A DNA stretch of 57,758 nucleotides from Verrucomicrobiales bacterium (lineage in GTDB: Bacteria > Verrucomicrobiota > Verrucomicrobiia > Limisphaerales > Palsa-1400): assembly GCA_003140095.1 (NCBI GenBank), contig PLIU01000426.1, positions 1-57,758 on the forward strand. Reading direction: 5' to 3'. The notes below the pieces were generated by a model. That model was not told the origin of the DNA. It saw only the letters and a program-made list of their open reading frames with translations, and made no database searches. This document shows positions 1 through 8,151 of the stretch, piece by piece. Position numbers and translations under genes: made by a program. Position 1 is the stretch's first letter; the number at the start of each line of letters is the position of its first letter.

Positions 1-179
1 GAATCCGCCAAGTCGGGCTAGCGACGTGTCTGGTCTTCCTGAGCGAAAACGGTTTGCTGCCGGAGGAAAAATTAGACGCTGACGCCTGGGAACAGTTCAC
101 ACTGGACGTTGCTTCCAGCGCACTGGATCGGGAGCGGACAACGGCGCGGTTGCGGCAACTCCTCCGGGCGCGGAAATGA
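1..179 (+). CDS. death-on-curing (Doc/Fic-like) toxin, C-terminal fragment
   Basis: An open frame runs in from the left edge and stops at TGA 177-179. The 58 visible residues contain 'VGLATCLVFLSENGL' followed by a short helical tail with 'DVASSALDRERTTARLRQLL'. This resembles the end of Doc-type Fic-fold toxins, where a hydrophobic helix follows the catalytic HxFx(D/N)xNKR loop. In that family the fold phosphorylates or AMPylates a translation target and is paired with a small antitoxin encoded just upstream. The catalytic loop and any antitoxin lie outside the window, so activity cannot be judged. The next gene is on the opposite strand and ends 9 bases away. The family call rests on pattern memory only. 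Confidence 0.55.
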   Translation, partial: IRQVGLATCLVFLSENGLLPEEKLDADAWEQFTLDVASSALDRERTTARLRQLLRARK

Positions 180-188
180 AGGTGTCAA

Positions 189-2738
189 CTACTCGGATTC
201 CACCACGTTGGCCAGCCCAACGTCTATGTTCTGGCCTCCCTCGGTTTGGTGGCAATGCACGGCGAGGGTGACGGTGGCGTTTGGCTTCAGTAGCGCGCGG
301 GCCGGAGGCCGAATGTTCAGTGTCACATAGCGGGTGGTGAATCCGCCCTCCTTGGACGCGAGAATGCCATTGACATAGATTTCCACGTCTTCGTCGTGAT
401 CGACGTAGAATTGAAGCCCGGAGTACTGCTTATCCGGCAGCGTGACGTCGCGTCGCAGCCAAATGTCGACGGTGTCCCAATGCGTCCGCACGACCGCCCC
501 CGGTGTCCCAGCGGTGCCAAAGCTGGCGGGGCCTTCCTTCCATGAGGAGGCGTCGAACTCAGGCTTGATCCAATCGTCCGCGGGCTTTTGGGTCGTGTAA
601 TGCCACAGCGACGCCGTCTCTCGGGCGGTCGGAATGACCACCTCGACTTTGGGCGGCTCCGGCAAGGGCGCCCAGTTGCCAACTTTGGTTTTGTCGGCGC
701 GGGCCCATTTCATCCACAGGCCGCGGTCAGTGAGGATCTTGATGAAGACGCCGCCGATGACTGGACGCGCATGCATGCCGTCGCTATCAACATTGTCCGT
801 TTCATAGGAATCGACGAATGGGGATCGCGCCGTGGTTTGGTTGAGATAATCGTAGATGGGAGAAATGAGCGCTTCGAAATCGGCCTGTTTGTCGGCCAGC
901 GTGGCGCTCCAAAACGACCAATCGGTCTTGGTCAATTTGGTGCGCGAATCCAGCGGGACTCCGTAGCGTTGCAGCACCGATTTGTAATGGGCGACTTCCT
1001 TGCGCGCCACCTCTGGCGGGAACACGTTTAAGCCTAGAATGCGGTCCCAAACCAGATTGTACTTCTGGCTCCAAGTGCCCGGCTTATCAAAGGCCAGGCG
1101 GAAGTGGTCGCCCTCGGCCGCGGCTGTCACCCAATGGTTAGCATCCGCCTTGGCGATCACGCGATATTTTTCCGCGCCGGCTGTGTCGCCGCGCAGACGG
1201 CACAAATCCCCGTAACAGGCCAGGCCCAGGATCGCTTTGATGGAAAGGTTGGCGTTGTGGGCCAGATGGCCCATGAAATCGTCGGTGCAAAGCTGGTTTT
1301 CCGGGTCCAGGCCGTATTTTTCCAGGTACTCGGCCCATTGAGCCAACTTGGGCCACCAGGGATCGACGAACCGGGTGTTGCCGTCGATCTGCGAGATGGC
1401 ATCGCAGAGGATGAGCATGTTGCCGCTTTCTTCCACCGGCATGCCTTCCCCGCCATCATCGGTGCCGCTGGCGATGGGGTAGGTGCCAAGGTCGTGGGGG
1501 GCATTGGGAAACTTCCAATGCCAACTGGCGGCGTAGGAGAGGATGGGCACCAGGGTCGCTTTGGCCAGCGTCGGGCTGAGCAACAGCCATTGCGGGTCCA
1601 TCGGAAAAAACACATCCACGGTCGCAATGTCGCCATTGCTGGTATTTTCCTTGGTGAAGAAGAGCGGCTGCTTGTTGGCATCGGCGGCCAGACCGCAGGC
1701 GCAGGCGCATTGCCGATAGGCCAGCGCGCACATCTGCGCGTACTTGGCGCCGCCCACCTTGGTAGCGTCCGCCGTCAGTTGCTCGTCAAACCGCACACAA
1801 CGACGGGCCAATTGCGGATATTCGCGCGCCGCCTTTTCCAACATTTGCGCGGCGGTGGCTCCGTTGCGCCGCCAGTAAGGCAAGAGCTTCCGGCCAAAAT
1901 ACTTGATGGCGTAAATCTCGTCGTAGGCCAATATCACTTGGCGCGTGACCGGCATGACGTTGACGCGGCCGAGGTCAAAGACGAACGCCAGGACGGGCTG
2001 GTCATCGTTGACGGCGCGGGGCATCCGGGTGTCATCCACGACGGGGAGGTTGCCGCCAGCGACGAACGCGTTGAGGAGAGTTTGGTCCGCGCCGATGGCG
2101 GCCTTGGCTTGGGCGCTGACGGCGGCGGCATAGGCGTAACCCCAGTTGATGCGGTGGTCGTCGCCGCCGGAGCCCAACACGTCCTGTTCGACCGTCCCCA
2201 CTTTCAGAGCCGTCAGGTTCCCGGCCTTCTCGCGCGTCCACGCCACCTTTTCGCTGTTTTTGTTGACAACCAGTTGGGAACTGGTGCTTTCGTACAGCTC
2301 GACCGTGTGGTCCCGTCCGTCCGCCGAGCGGACCTGCCAGGTGATGTAGCTGAGCGGCAGCGCCACGGCGTCCAGCTCGTCCGGCAGGGCCGGCCGAATG
2401 AACGTCAGCGTCACGCTGATTTTGTCGTTCAGAAAATCGTAGATGGTGCGGGTGGGCGTGACTTCCAAGGCGGTTTGCGGCAAGGCGGGAACGGAGTCCG
2501 GCTCATTGCCCATGAGGCGATAGGAGACGCCATCCACGCGAATCAAACTGACCAGGGAGTGCGGCCGCGCGGTCCAGTGCTGGGTCGGGCGATCGGTCAG
2601 ATGGTCGGCCGCCGACCAGATGCTCAGATAAGGATCAAAGGTCACCAGTGGCACCGAAGGCGGACGAAAGGATTGAGCCGAAGCCTGCCCCATGCCAATG
2701 AGAGCGGCGGCCAAAGAGATAAAAAATCCGGTTTTCAT
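189..2738 (-). CDS. secreted DUF4965/glutaminase-A family protein with C-terminal beta-sandwich
   Basis: This 849-residue protein starts at the ATG at 2738, where 'MKTGFFISLAAALIGMGQAS' gives a clear signal peptide. The open frame extends 19 codons further upstream, but that part does not look like a leader. The body matches the DUF4964/DUF5127/DUF4965/DUF1793 arrangement of glutaminase-A-like proteins: the N-terminal 'PLVTFDPYLSIWSAADHLTD' beta region, then an alpha-toroid with 'GTYPIASGTDDGGEGMPVEE'. The last ~110 residues form a galactose-binding-like sandwich ('IWLRRDVTLPDKQYSGLQFY', 'VEIYVNGI'). Fungal and bacterial members are annotated as glutaminases, but verrucomicrobial substrates are unproven and could be glycans or peptides. 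It is probably periplasmic or extracellular. The gene runs in the same direction as the amidohydrolase upstream. Confidence 0.85.
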   Translation of the reverse strand: MKTGFFISLAAALIGMGQASAQSFRPPSVPLVTFDPYLSIWSAADHLTDRPTQHWTARPHSLVSLIRVDGVSYRLMGNEPDSVPALPQTALEVTPTRTIYDFLNDKISVTLTFIRPALPDELDAVALPLSYITWQVRSADGRDHTVELYESTSSQLVVNKNSEKVAWTREKAGNLTALKVGTVEQDVLGSGGDDHRINWGYAYAAAVSAQAKAAIGADQTLLNAFVAGGNLPVVDDTRMPRAVNDDQPVLAFVFDLGRVNVMPVTRQVILAYDEIYAIKYFGRKLLPYWRRNGATAAQMLEKAAREYPQLARRCVRFDEQLTADATKVGGAKYAQMCALAYRQCACACGLAADANKQPLFFTKENTSNGDIATVDVFFPMDPQWLLLSPTLAKATLVPILSYAASWHWKFPNAPHDLGTYPIASGTDDGGEGMPVEESGNMLILCDAISQIDGNTRFVDPWWPKLAQWAEYLEKYGLDPENQLCTDDFMGHLAHNANLSIKAILGLACYGDLCRLRGDTAGAEKYRVIAKADANHWVTAAAEGDHFRLAFDKPGTWSQKYNLVWDRILGLNVFPPEVARKEVAHYKSVLQRYGVPLDSRTKLTKTDWSFWSATLADKQADFEALISPIYDYLNQTTARSPFVDSYETDNVDSDGMHARPVIGGVFIKILTDRGLWMKWARADKTKVGNWAPLPEPPKVEVVIPTARETASLWHYTTQKPADDWIKPEFDASSWKEGPASFGTAGTPGAVVRTHWDTVDIWLRRDVTLPDKQYSGLQFYVDHDEDVEIYVNGILASKEGGFTTRYVTLNIRPPARALLKPNATVTLAVHCHQTEGGQNIDVGLANVVESE

Positions 2739-2930
2739 GGGTGGAAGATTAGCTGGGCTGACGCGCCAGGTCAATGTGGCATAAAATGGCCACATCTGCG
2801 CCGGTCTTGGACCGCAACACCAACTGGGCGCATCCCGGTTTTTGAGGACTCACAAAACGTTTCAGCCAAAGATGAACGCCGATTAACCGGGCGTGGCGCG
2901 TCAGCCTTACACTCACCTGAAGACCCGCGG

Positions 2931-4766
2931 CTATGGCTTGGGAACCAGCCCGACTTCGTCTATCTGGAAATCGAACTTTCCAGCTTCTGGGCCGCCGCTA
3001 AAAAGGATGGCTTCCACGTCGCGCCCATCCGAGTCGCCAAAGGTGGAAAAGGGTATGCTGTAATGTTTCCAATCCGCTCCTGCCACAAATGTCGTAAGCT
3101 GGGGAATATTTCCGCCGCCGGCCGTGAAAAACATGATCCGATAAGTCTTGCCATCGCCCTTGGCCCAAAACTGAAGTCTTGGTGTCTTGGACAAATTCGC
3201 GGGAGCGAAAGGACGGGCACCAGGAGAAAACATCGCGCCCGCCCAGTTGTAAGGCACGCCACCGGCGATGTCTCCTGTAATTTGAATCGATTTCTTCGTC
3301 CCATTGGCGCCTTCCGCAACAATCTTATAATCCGTGGTGGATTTGCCGCCAATCAAACTGTCCGTTGATTTGGACCAGCCGGCGCCAAATGCAGTACGGT
3401 CTGTGCCGTCCTCGAAACTGCTGATGGTTCCGTCCCCCACCATCAAAGGTGGAGCGGAAGCGCTGGCTTGCTTTTCGCCCGCGATTTCCGCCGCATAAGC
3501 AGTCCGATCGTCGGCGTGGCCAAACTTCCAAACGGCGACGATGTTTCGCGTGTCCGTGATGTTGACCGTCGGGTCACCCGTGACGAGGAGCAAGTCGGCG
3601 CGTTTGCCAACGGCCACCAGCCCGCGATCGGGCAGACTGAAACAAGCGGCGGGCCTGGAGGTCGCGGCGCGCAACGCTTCCTCGGGCGTCAGGCCGGCCG
3701 CCACCAGCAACTCAAGCTCGCCGTGCAAGCTGGCTCCGAACATCGTGCCGGGATTCGGCGCGTCGGTGCCCGCCAGGATGTCCGCGTGCGCGGCCTTCAA
3801 TTGCCGGACACTCTCCGCGGTGGCCTCGTAGTGCATCGGTTTGCCCACGCCAAAAGTCTTGCGAAGATTCTGGATATCCGGCGCGGGCAGATAATCCGTC
3901 ATCCGTCGATCGGCCGCGAGAGATTTTCCTTCCTCATTGGCGCCCGAGGCCGAGAGCAGCACGCTGAGCGTGGGCACGACGAAGACATGATGCGCGGCGA
4001 CAAAAGCGCCGAATCCTGGCCCAGGCAAACGGTCGATGAAAAGATGCATTAATCCATCGGCCCCGGCTTCCACCGCCTCGCGCGCTTCCGCGTACGAGCC
4101 AATATGGAAGACGGCCAGCTTATGGCGTTTGTGAGCGGCAATGACCAGCGCATTGACGGTAGGCCGATCCAAGGTCGGAATAGCGCCGCCGAAAGCGCTG
4201 CCGTCTTCCAAAATGATCTTGATATAATCCGAGCCTTCGGCGATGCGCGCGTCCACCCAATCTTGGGCCTCCGCAGGAGTGGTCAGGGTTGGAATGTCGA
4301 AACCGTACTCAGTGCCATGACCGTGCGGAACTGTGGCCAGGATGCCGGCGGAATAAATATCCGCGCCGGCCAAGCCTGCGCCGCTTCCTTCCGCGGCCTT
4401 GGCGCGCCGGACGGCGCCTGGTTCGCAAAACATGTCCAGCACGGTGGTCACGCCCAGCGCTTCCGCCTCTGGCAAGGAACTTCCAGGATAAGCATGGACG
4501 TGGGCGTCGATCAGTCCCGGAAGCAGAGTTCGGCCCGATCCCGCGATTTCGGGTGTTCCTCGGGGAACGGTCAATTTGTTCCCTACTTCCGCAATCATCC
4601 CATCCCGCACGACAATGGTCTGGTCCTGCAAAGTGTGTTCCCCGTCGAACAATCTGACATGCGTGATGGCGAAAGAGCCGCTCGGGGCCAACAGATTGGC
4701 GGATGTTTCTGCCGCATCGAGAATGTTGCACACCGAGATCACCAACAACACAAAAACCTTTTTCAT
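2931..4766 (-). CDS. secreted amidohydrolase fused to a CIA30-like domain
   Basis: The protein has 611 residues and starts 'MKKVFVLLVISVCNILDAAE', a signal peptide. Residues ~35-430 form a metal-dependent amidohydrolase barrel: 'GLIDAHVHAYPGS' carries the HxH metal site, 'DYIKIILEDG' holds a candidate bridging lysine, and 'LAVFHIGSY' and 'ILAGTDAPNPGT' supply the later His and Asp ligands. Residues ~440-611 resemble the CIA30 (complex I intermediate-associated protein 30) galactose-binding-like fold. Such fusions are common in secreted amidohydrolases of Verrucomicrobiota and Bacteroidota, where substrates are usually cyclic amides or peptides; the exact substrate cannot be read from the sequence. 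About 190 gene-free bases separate it from the DUF4965 gene downstream. Confidence 0.88.
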   Translation of the reverse strand: MKKVFVLLVISVCNILDAAETSANLLAPSGSFAITHVRLFDGEHTLQDQTIVVRDGMIAEVGNKLTVPRGTPEIAGSGRTLLPGLIDAHVHAYPGSSLPEAEALGVTTVLDMFCEPGAVRRAKAAEGSGAGLAGADIYSAGILATVPHGHGTEYGFDIPTLTTPAEAQDWVDARIAEGSDYIKIILEDGSAFGGAIPTLDRPTVNALVIAAHKRHKLAVFHIGSYAEAREAVEAGADGLMHLFIDRLPGPGFGAFVAAHHVFVVPTLSVLLSASGANEEGKSLAADRRMTDYLPAPDIQNLRKTFGVGKPMHYEATAESVRQLKAAHADILAGTDAPNPGTMFGASLHGELELLVAAGLTPEEALRAATSRPAACFSLPDRGLVAVGKRADLLLVTGDPTVNITDTRNIVAVWKFGHADDRTAYAAEIAGEKQASASAPPLMVGDGTISSFEDGTDRTAFGAGWSKSTDSLIGGKSTTDYKIVAEGANGTKKSIQITGDIAGGVPYNWAGAMFSPGARPFAPANLSKTPRLQFWAKGDGKTYRIMFFTAGGGNIPQLTTFVAGADWKHYSIPFSTFGDSDGRDVEAILFSGGPEAGKFDFQIDEVGLVPKP

Positions 4767-4861
4767 GGGCAGACGCTTTTGGCATTAGCTGAGCTACACC
4801 GGGTCCGGGATGTCAACCGAGAAGAAGGGTATCCAACTCGCGCGGCATGGGATAGCGATTT

Positions 4862-4954
4862 GGCGCCAGCGATTGGGTTTGCGGTTGGAGGCGCTTTTTG
4901 CCAATCTGAAGCCGCATCTATGGCTGCAAGCCAACGGGAAAATACCCTTGAAGC
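4862..4954. repeat. ~95-bp dispersed repeat, copy 1 (inverted relative to 32183-32279)
   Basis: Read on the minus strand, this block runs from 'cttcaagggt' to 'cccaatcgctggcgc' and aligns with 32183-32279 at roughly 85% identity with a few small indels. It lies in the gap between the divergently transcribed amidohydrolase and cupin genes. The other copy lies just upstream of recQ. No gene is visible in it. Confidence 0.75.
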
Positions 4955-5063
4955 GGGCGGGGGCGGCGATGGATGATTTACAAAACATGGCAAAACGAAC
5001 TAAACTATGGGTTGAGCCCTGCTTCTGCTTCTTCCTCCGAGACATCTGCTAAGCGAGACAATT

Positions 5064-5543
5064 ATGCGCAAAATTAACACGAAGGATATTGAGGAGAAGA
5101 CCTGGTTATCGCCAAAAGGAAGGTTTGCTGGCGCAGGCAAAGGGATCTCGGAGGCACTGGGGCGCAAACCGCAGTCCACAGACCTCAAGGAGCGTCATCC
5201 CTTTGATGTGGAGATTCTCTTCATCCCGCCGGGGAAGACACCCTACCCCTTTCATTCCCACAGCGCGCAATGGGAGTTTTACCACGTCATTTCTGGCAAA
5301 GGCGTCGTCCGACACAAGGATGGCACGACCGAGATCGAGGCGGGCGACGCCTTTATCTTCCAGCCCAACGAACCGCACCAATTAATCAACAATAGCTCAG
5401 AAGACATGGTCATTTACGTCGTGGCGGATAATCCCCTTGGCGAGTCATGCCATTATCCCGACAGCGGAAAATGGCTGGTCCGTTCACCGGATCGCAGGAT
5501 CATCCGCTCCGAGGCGCTGAACTATTACGATGGTGAAGAATGA
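5064..5543 (+). CDS. cupin-domain protein
   Basis: A 159-residue cytoplasmic protein with a single cupin barrel. Motif 1 is visible as 'PYPFHSHSAQWEFYHVISGKG' minus its last residue, giving HxH and a following Glu-type ligand, and motif 2 as 'GDAFIFQPNEPHQLIN', with the metal-binding histidine in 'PHQL'. The start at 5064 is the only good ATG before the domain. The C-terminus 'SGKWLVRSPDRRIIRSEALN' resembles cupins often annotated as (S)-ureidoglycine aminohydrolase-like or mannose-6-phosphate-isomerase-like, but no specific reaction can be assigned. It stands alone, divergent from the amidohydrolase. Confidence 0.85.
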   Translation: MRKINTKDIEEKTWLSPKGRFAGAGKGISEALGRKPQSTDLKERHPFDVEILFIPPGKTPYPFHSHSAQWEFYHVISGKGVVRHKDGTTEIEAGDAFIFQPNEPHQLINNSSEDMVIYVVADNPLGESCHYPDSGKWLVRSPDRRIIRSEALNYYDGEE

Positions 5544-5611
5544 TCTGGCCGCTCGAATTGGATGGGTTCCGAAGGACTCGGGAGGAAGCGGTTGGCCCTA
5601 GGCGATGCAGC

Positions 5612-5691
5612 GCGTCGGCGCTTGCTTGGACGACGAGAAAGGGACGCAAACGACCAAAGGGACGAAAGGGACGAATGTGGCCGGATCAAGC
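5612..5691. repeat. dispersed repeat block C, copy 1
   Basis: About 80 bp containing 'gcttgcttggacgacgag' and then units of the 9-mer 'aaagggacg'. The same block occurs inverted at 31321-31390, 31531-31610 and 41253-41335. The number of 9-bp units differs among the copies (31321-31390 has one fewer). It lies between the cupin gene and the stop of the winged-helix gene. Confidence 0.8.
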
Positions 5692-5699
5692 CTGACTAA

Positions 5700-6743
5700 T
5701 TAGTCTGACTTAAGTGTCCTTCGCATCGCTTCCATCAGACCCTTGGGCCTGGCCGGCAGAAGATCAGCGCCTGATTGAGTAACGACGGGACGTTTAGGGA
5801 TTGCGCGCAGCAGGTCATTTTCCACCTCGCGAAAGATTTTCTCCTGCTCTGATTCCAAAATGTAGGCCGTTAAATTCTCCTCGCGCATCGCGAAGGCGCG
5901 ACGCCAAACGGTGCTTAATGCGCGGGCTTGCGTTCTCCAATCACACCAGCAAATCCCGTTATCGAGAGCACCGAGAAAGCGCAGCACCCTTTCGGAATCC
6001 GCAAAATACTCCCTGGCATTACCGACGTTTCGCACTTGAAAAACTCCGGCAGATGTCATGTCCACCAGAGCGTCTTGCACGCGGCGCTGAGAATATCCAA
6101 GCTGGCGAGCCATTTGGGTTGGATTCGATGCGCCTTGCAGCACCACGAAGGTGAAAACATCCGCGCGAATACTCACTCCAAACAAGGCCCGTGCCTTGAA
6201 CATGAAGTTAGCGGCACGCCACGCCGATAGCAGCGACGGTAAAACGGGTGACGAAAGTCCGCGTGATGCGACGGGCGTACGGAGCAATCCATAGGATTTG
6301 AAAATGGCGTCTGGCTCCGAACCGGGCAAAAAGAGCGGCTGGCCATTTTTGCGGAACAGCGCGTCAAGTTGTTTGTCAGGAGACGGTTTCAACCTGGCTG
6401 CCAAAGTCCGCCATTTGGGCGTCTTGTCGTGCCGCGACAAGGTGGCCGCGACCGCTCCCAAGACCTCCGGGGCGCAAATCCTGTCCGCTTCAAACAACGC
6501 TGAAAGTCGGGCTACGTTGATCCATCGGCCGTTCGCGATAAGCCAGTCGAGCACTTCGTCGAACGTCCTGGGATCGTGCCGAGCGACTTCCAAAGTCAGC
6601 AGCAACAGTGGTTCGGGGTCGATGACGCGCGCTTGCTCCGGAGCGCTGGTGGCCATAACGCCGACGGCGGCCCATTGCTCGAGAACGAAGTTGAGCACCA
6701 GATCGCTCAGTTGTTCTCTAAATTTGCTCAGCGATTCGCTCAT
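5700..6743 (-). CDS. winged-helix protein paired with a DUF6036-like gene
   Basis: A 347-residue protein. I place the start at the ATG at 6743 ('MSESLSKFREQLSDLVL'), because the frame upstream is only the shadow of the preceding gene. Residues ~205-275 read as a winged helix: 'NPTQMARQLGYSQRRVQDAL' is the helix-turn-helix and 'AGVFQVRNVGNAREYFAD' the wing. The N-terminal two thirds are helical without recognised motifs. It overlaps the end of the upstream nucleotidyltransferase-like gene by 26 bases, so the two were translationally coupled. The pairing resembles AbiE-type systems (regulator plus nucleotidyltransferase), although there the regulator usually comes first. A role as antitoxin or repressor is inference. 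Confidence 0.65.
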   Translation of the reverse strand: MSESLSKFREQLSDLVLNFVLEQWAAVGVMATSAPEQARVIDPEPLLLLTLEVARHDPRTFDEVLDWLIANGRWINVARLSALFEADRICAPEVLGAVAATLSRHDKTPKWRTLAARLKPSPDKQLDALFRKNGQPLFLPGSEPDAIFKSYGLLRTPVASRGLSSPVLPSLLSAWRAANFMFKARALFGVSIRADVFTFVVLQGASNPTQMARQLGYSQRRVQDALVDMTSAGVFQVRNVGNAREYFADSERVLRFLGALDNGICWCDWRTQARALSTVWRRAFAMREENLTAYILESEQEKIFREVENDLLRAIPKRPVVTQSGADLLPARPKGLMEAMRRTLKSD

Positions 6744-7317
6744 AACCAATTCGTTCCAGCACTTGGCAGAGGGCGGCTTTGAACTGCGGGCTGGCTTTTC
6801 GCCCGAGCAACCAGGAGACTGCGGCTTTGACTTCATCTTCGCTCGGCTTGAGATCCAGCAAGTCCCCGAGGTGCCGTGTGCCGTCCTTGGGATCCATGGC
6901 CGCGAACATTTTGAAATGCACCCGATCAAAGCGGTTGATAAAATATACTGTCAAACATGCTCCGTAAGAGTACTTGATGAGTCGTTTCGTCATGTCCGGC
7001 GGGAAGCCAAAGGCGATCAGCGGACTGGCATCGAAGTTTAGCCAGTCTTTCCTGGATGCCCAATTCAGTCCCGATCTCCGCCACCAATCTCTTAACATCT
7101 GCGGGAAGAATCTTGGCCTCCAGAATTTCGATCTCAGACTCATTGGTGCGAAGGAGCGCGATAATATCAACGTCCTGTGTTGCACGAGCCACTAAACCAA
7201 CGGCGATGAGCGCAGCGCCGCCGCATACCACGATGTGGATCGGTTGGACCTCCGCATACACCATTTTTGATTCAAACGACTTAAGATTTCGTTGATATCC
7301 TTGGCCGATTCAATCAT
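6718..7317 (-). pseudogene. DUF6036-type nucleotidyltransferase-like protein, broken by two single-base shifts
   Basis: Three frames must be joined to give one sensible protein. Starting at ATG 7317, 'MIESAKDINEILSRLNQK' is followed in another frame by 'IHIVVCGGAALIAVGLVARA' and 'TQDVDIIALL', then after ~50 residues the third frame continues 'KDWLNFDASPLIAFGFPPDM' to 'VLERIGYERIAEQI'. The VCGG(A/S)AL and T(R/K/Q)DVD motifs and the C-terminal 'RHLGDLLDLKPSEDEV' are typical of DUF6036/AbiEii-like nucleotidyltransferase-fold proteins. The first shift lies at the T-run 7264-7268 (one base missing), the second near 7051-7052 (one base extra). Either the gene is dead or the assembly has homopolymer errors. 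A shorter piece could start at ATG 7264. Confidence 0.7.
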
Positions 7318-7337
7318 ATTGACGTTGTAGGATGCCG

Positions 7338-7634
7338 CCCAAAAAACGGCTTGCGTGTCTGGCTATGGTGTGGGAGTGTAAAAGCGTTGAGAGATGATGT
7401 TCTTTGACAACTTGGGAACGACGGTGCTGCCCGCTAATTCGGCGCACCACGCCATAATACGCTAAGCTGCCTAAGTAGTTGTAGTGTCTCTCCGACTGTC
7501 GGGCTGTGCGCGAAGTTCGGCATGTCGTGATTGAATGCCCGTTATCGATAACGAGGAAGGCCTCGAACGGGCACTCAAACTTGGTCAACCGCGAATAGAA
7601 GCTAATGATTCAGGCGGCAGCCCGATCAAACCAG
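7338..7634. repeat. ~297-bp dispersed repeat, copy A
   Basis: It starts 'cccaaaaaacggcttgcgtg' and ends at 'gcagcccgatcaaacc', where a decamer array begins. The inverted copy B lies at 31640-31935, with nearly equal length and roughly 85-90% identity by eye. Internal landmarks are 'gggagtgtaaaagcgttgag', 'ctctccgactgtcgggctgt' and the palindromic 'ttatcgataa'. A third, 5'-truncated copy of only the last ~50 bases sits at ~7789-7845. I see no conserved open frame in it. Confidence 0.85.
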
Positions 7635-7692
7635 CCAAACCGGGTCAAATCCAGTCAAACTGGATCAAACCGAATCAAACCCAAATCAAACC
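7625..7692. repeat. 10-bp-phased decamer array (NNATCAAACC), 7 units
   Basis: CAAA tracts begin at 7627, 7636, 7646, 7656, 7666, 7676 and 7687, so the spacing is 9-11 bases with a mean of 10. Each unit is close to the decamer 'gaatcaaacc'. The array follows directly on the end of repeat copy A. Confidence 0.85.
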
Positions 7693-8151
7693 TGTGAGGT
7701 GGAAGTACCTATGGCACATGGAGTTGCACGGGAGAGAAATGGGGTTCGGCGGGGTTTTAGGAATAAGATTAGGATTATGAATGACCTAACCGCGAACGGA
7801 CGCGAATAGACGCTAATGATTTGGGCGACAGCCCGGTCAAACCAAATCAAACCGGATCAAACCTGCTTGCTGATCCTATCGTCTGCCTCCTTACTTCGGC
7901 GGCTACGCGAGAAGGCTTGTGGTTGTGCGACTTTTGCGCCTTATCGCGGCTTTGCCCTTGGCTTCGCGGGAATCAAGGCGAATCAAACCCAATCAAAGCA
8001 GCAAAGATCAAGGGCTCGCAGGCGCTCGCCCTTCCCGAAACAGTCAAAACTGGTCAAACCCAGTCAAACCATATTTTTTCAGGTTTCGCCGGACAGAAGG
8101 GCAGAAGCCGCCTACGTTATCACTGCCGCGCGGCTAGCCGGCCAATGATTT
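7693..8151. other. gene-free stretch with more decamer units
   Basis: No supported gene. It holds a truncated copy of the end of repeat A (~7789-7845), decamer units with CAAA at 7838, 7848 and 7858, a pair at 7984 and 7994, and another run at 8045, 8055 and 8065. It forms the upstream region of the acetolactate synthase gene, whose start lacks an obvious Shine-Dalgarno sequence. Confidence 0.7.

Noticed and set aside
1104-3368. A 754-codon open frame on the plus strand
   Set aside because: It runs antisense through the DUF4965 gene and the end of the amidohydrolase gene with biased composition; both opposing genes have clear families.
7310-7588. A 92-codon minus-strand frame within repeat copy A
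   Set aside because: The frame is not preserved in copy B because of indels, so it is unlikely to be a gene of the element.
7625-8070. Possible CRISPR array
   Set aside because: The repeat unit is only 10 bp with no unique spacers, and no cas genes are present.
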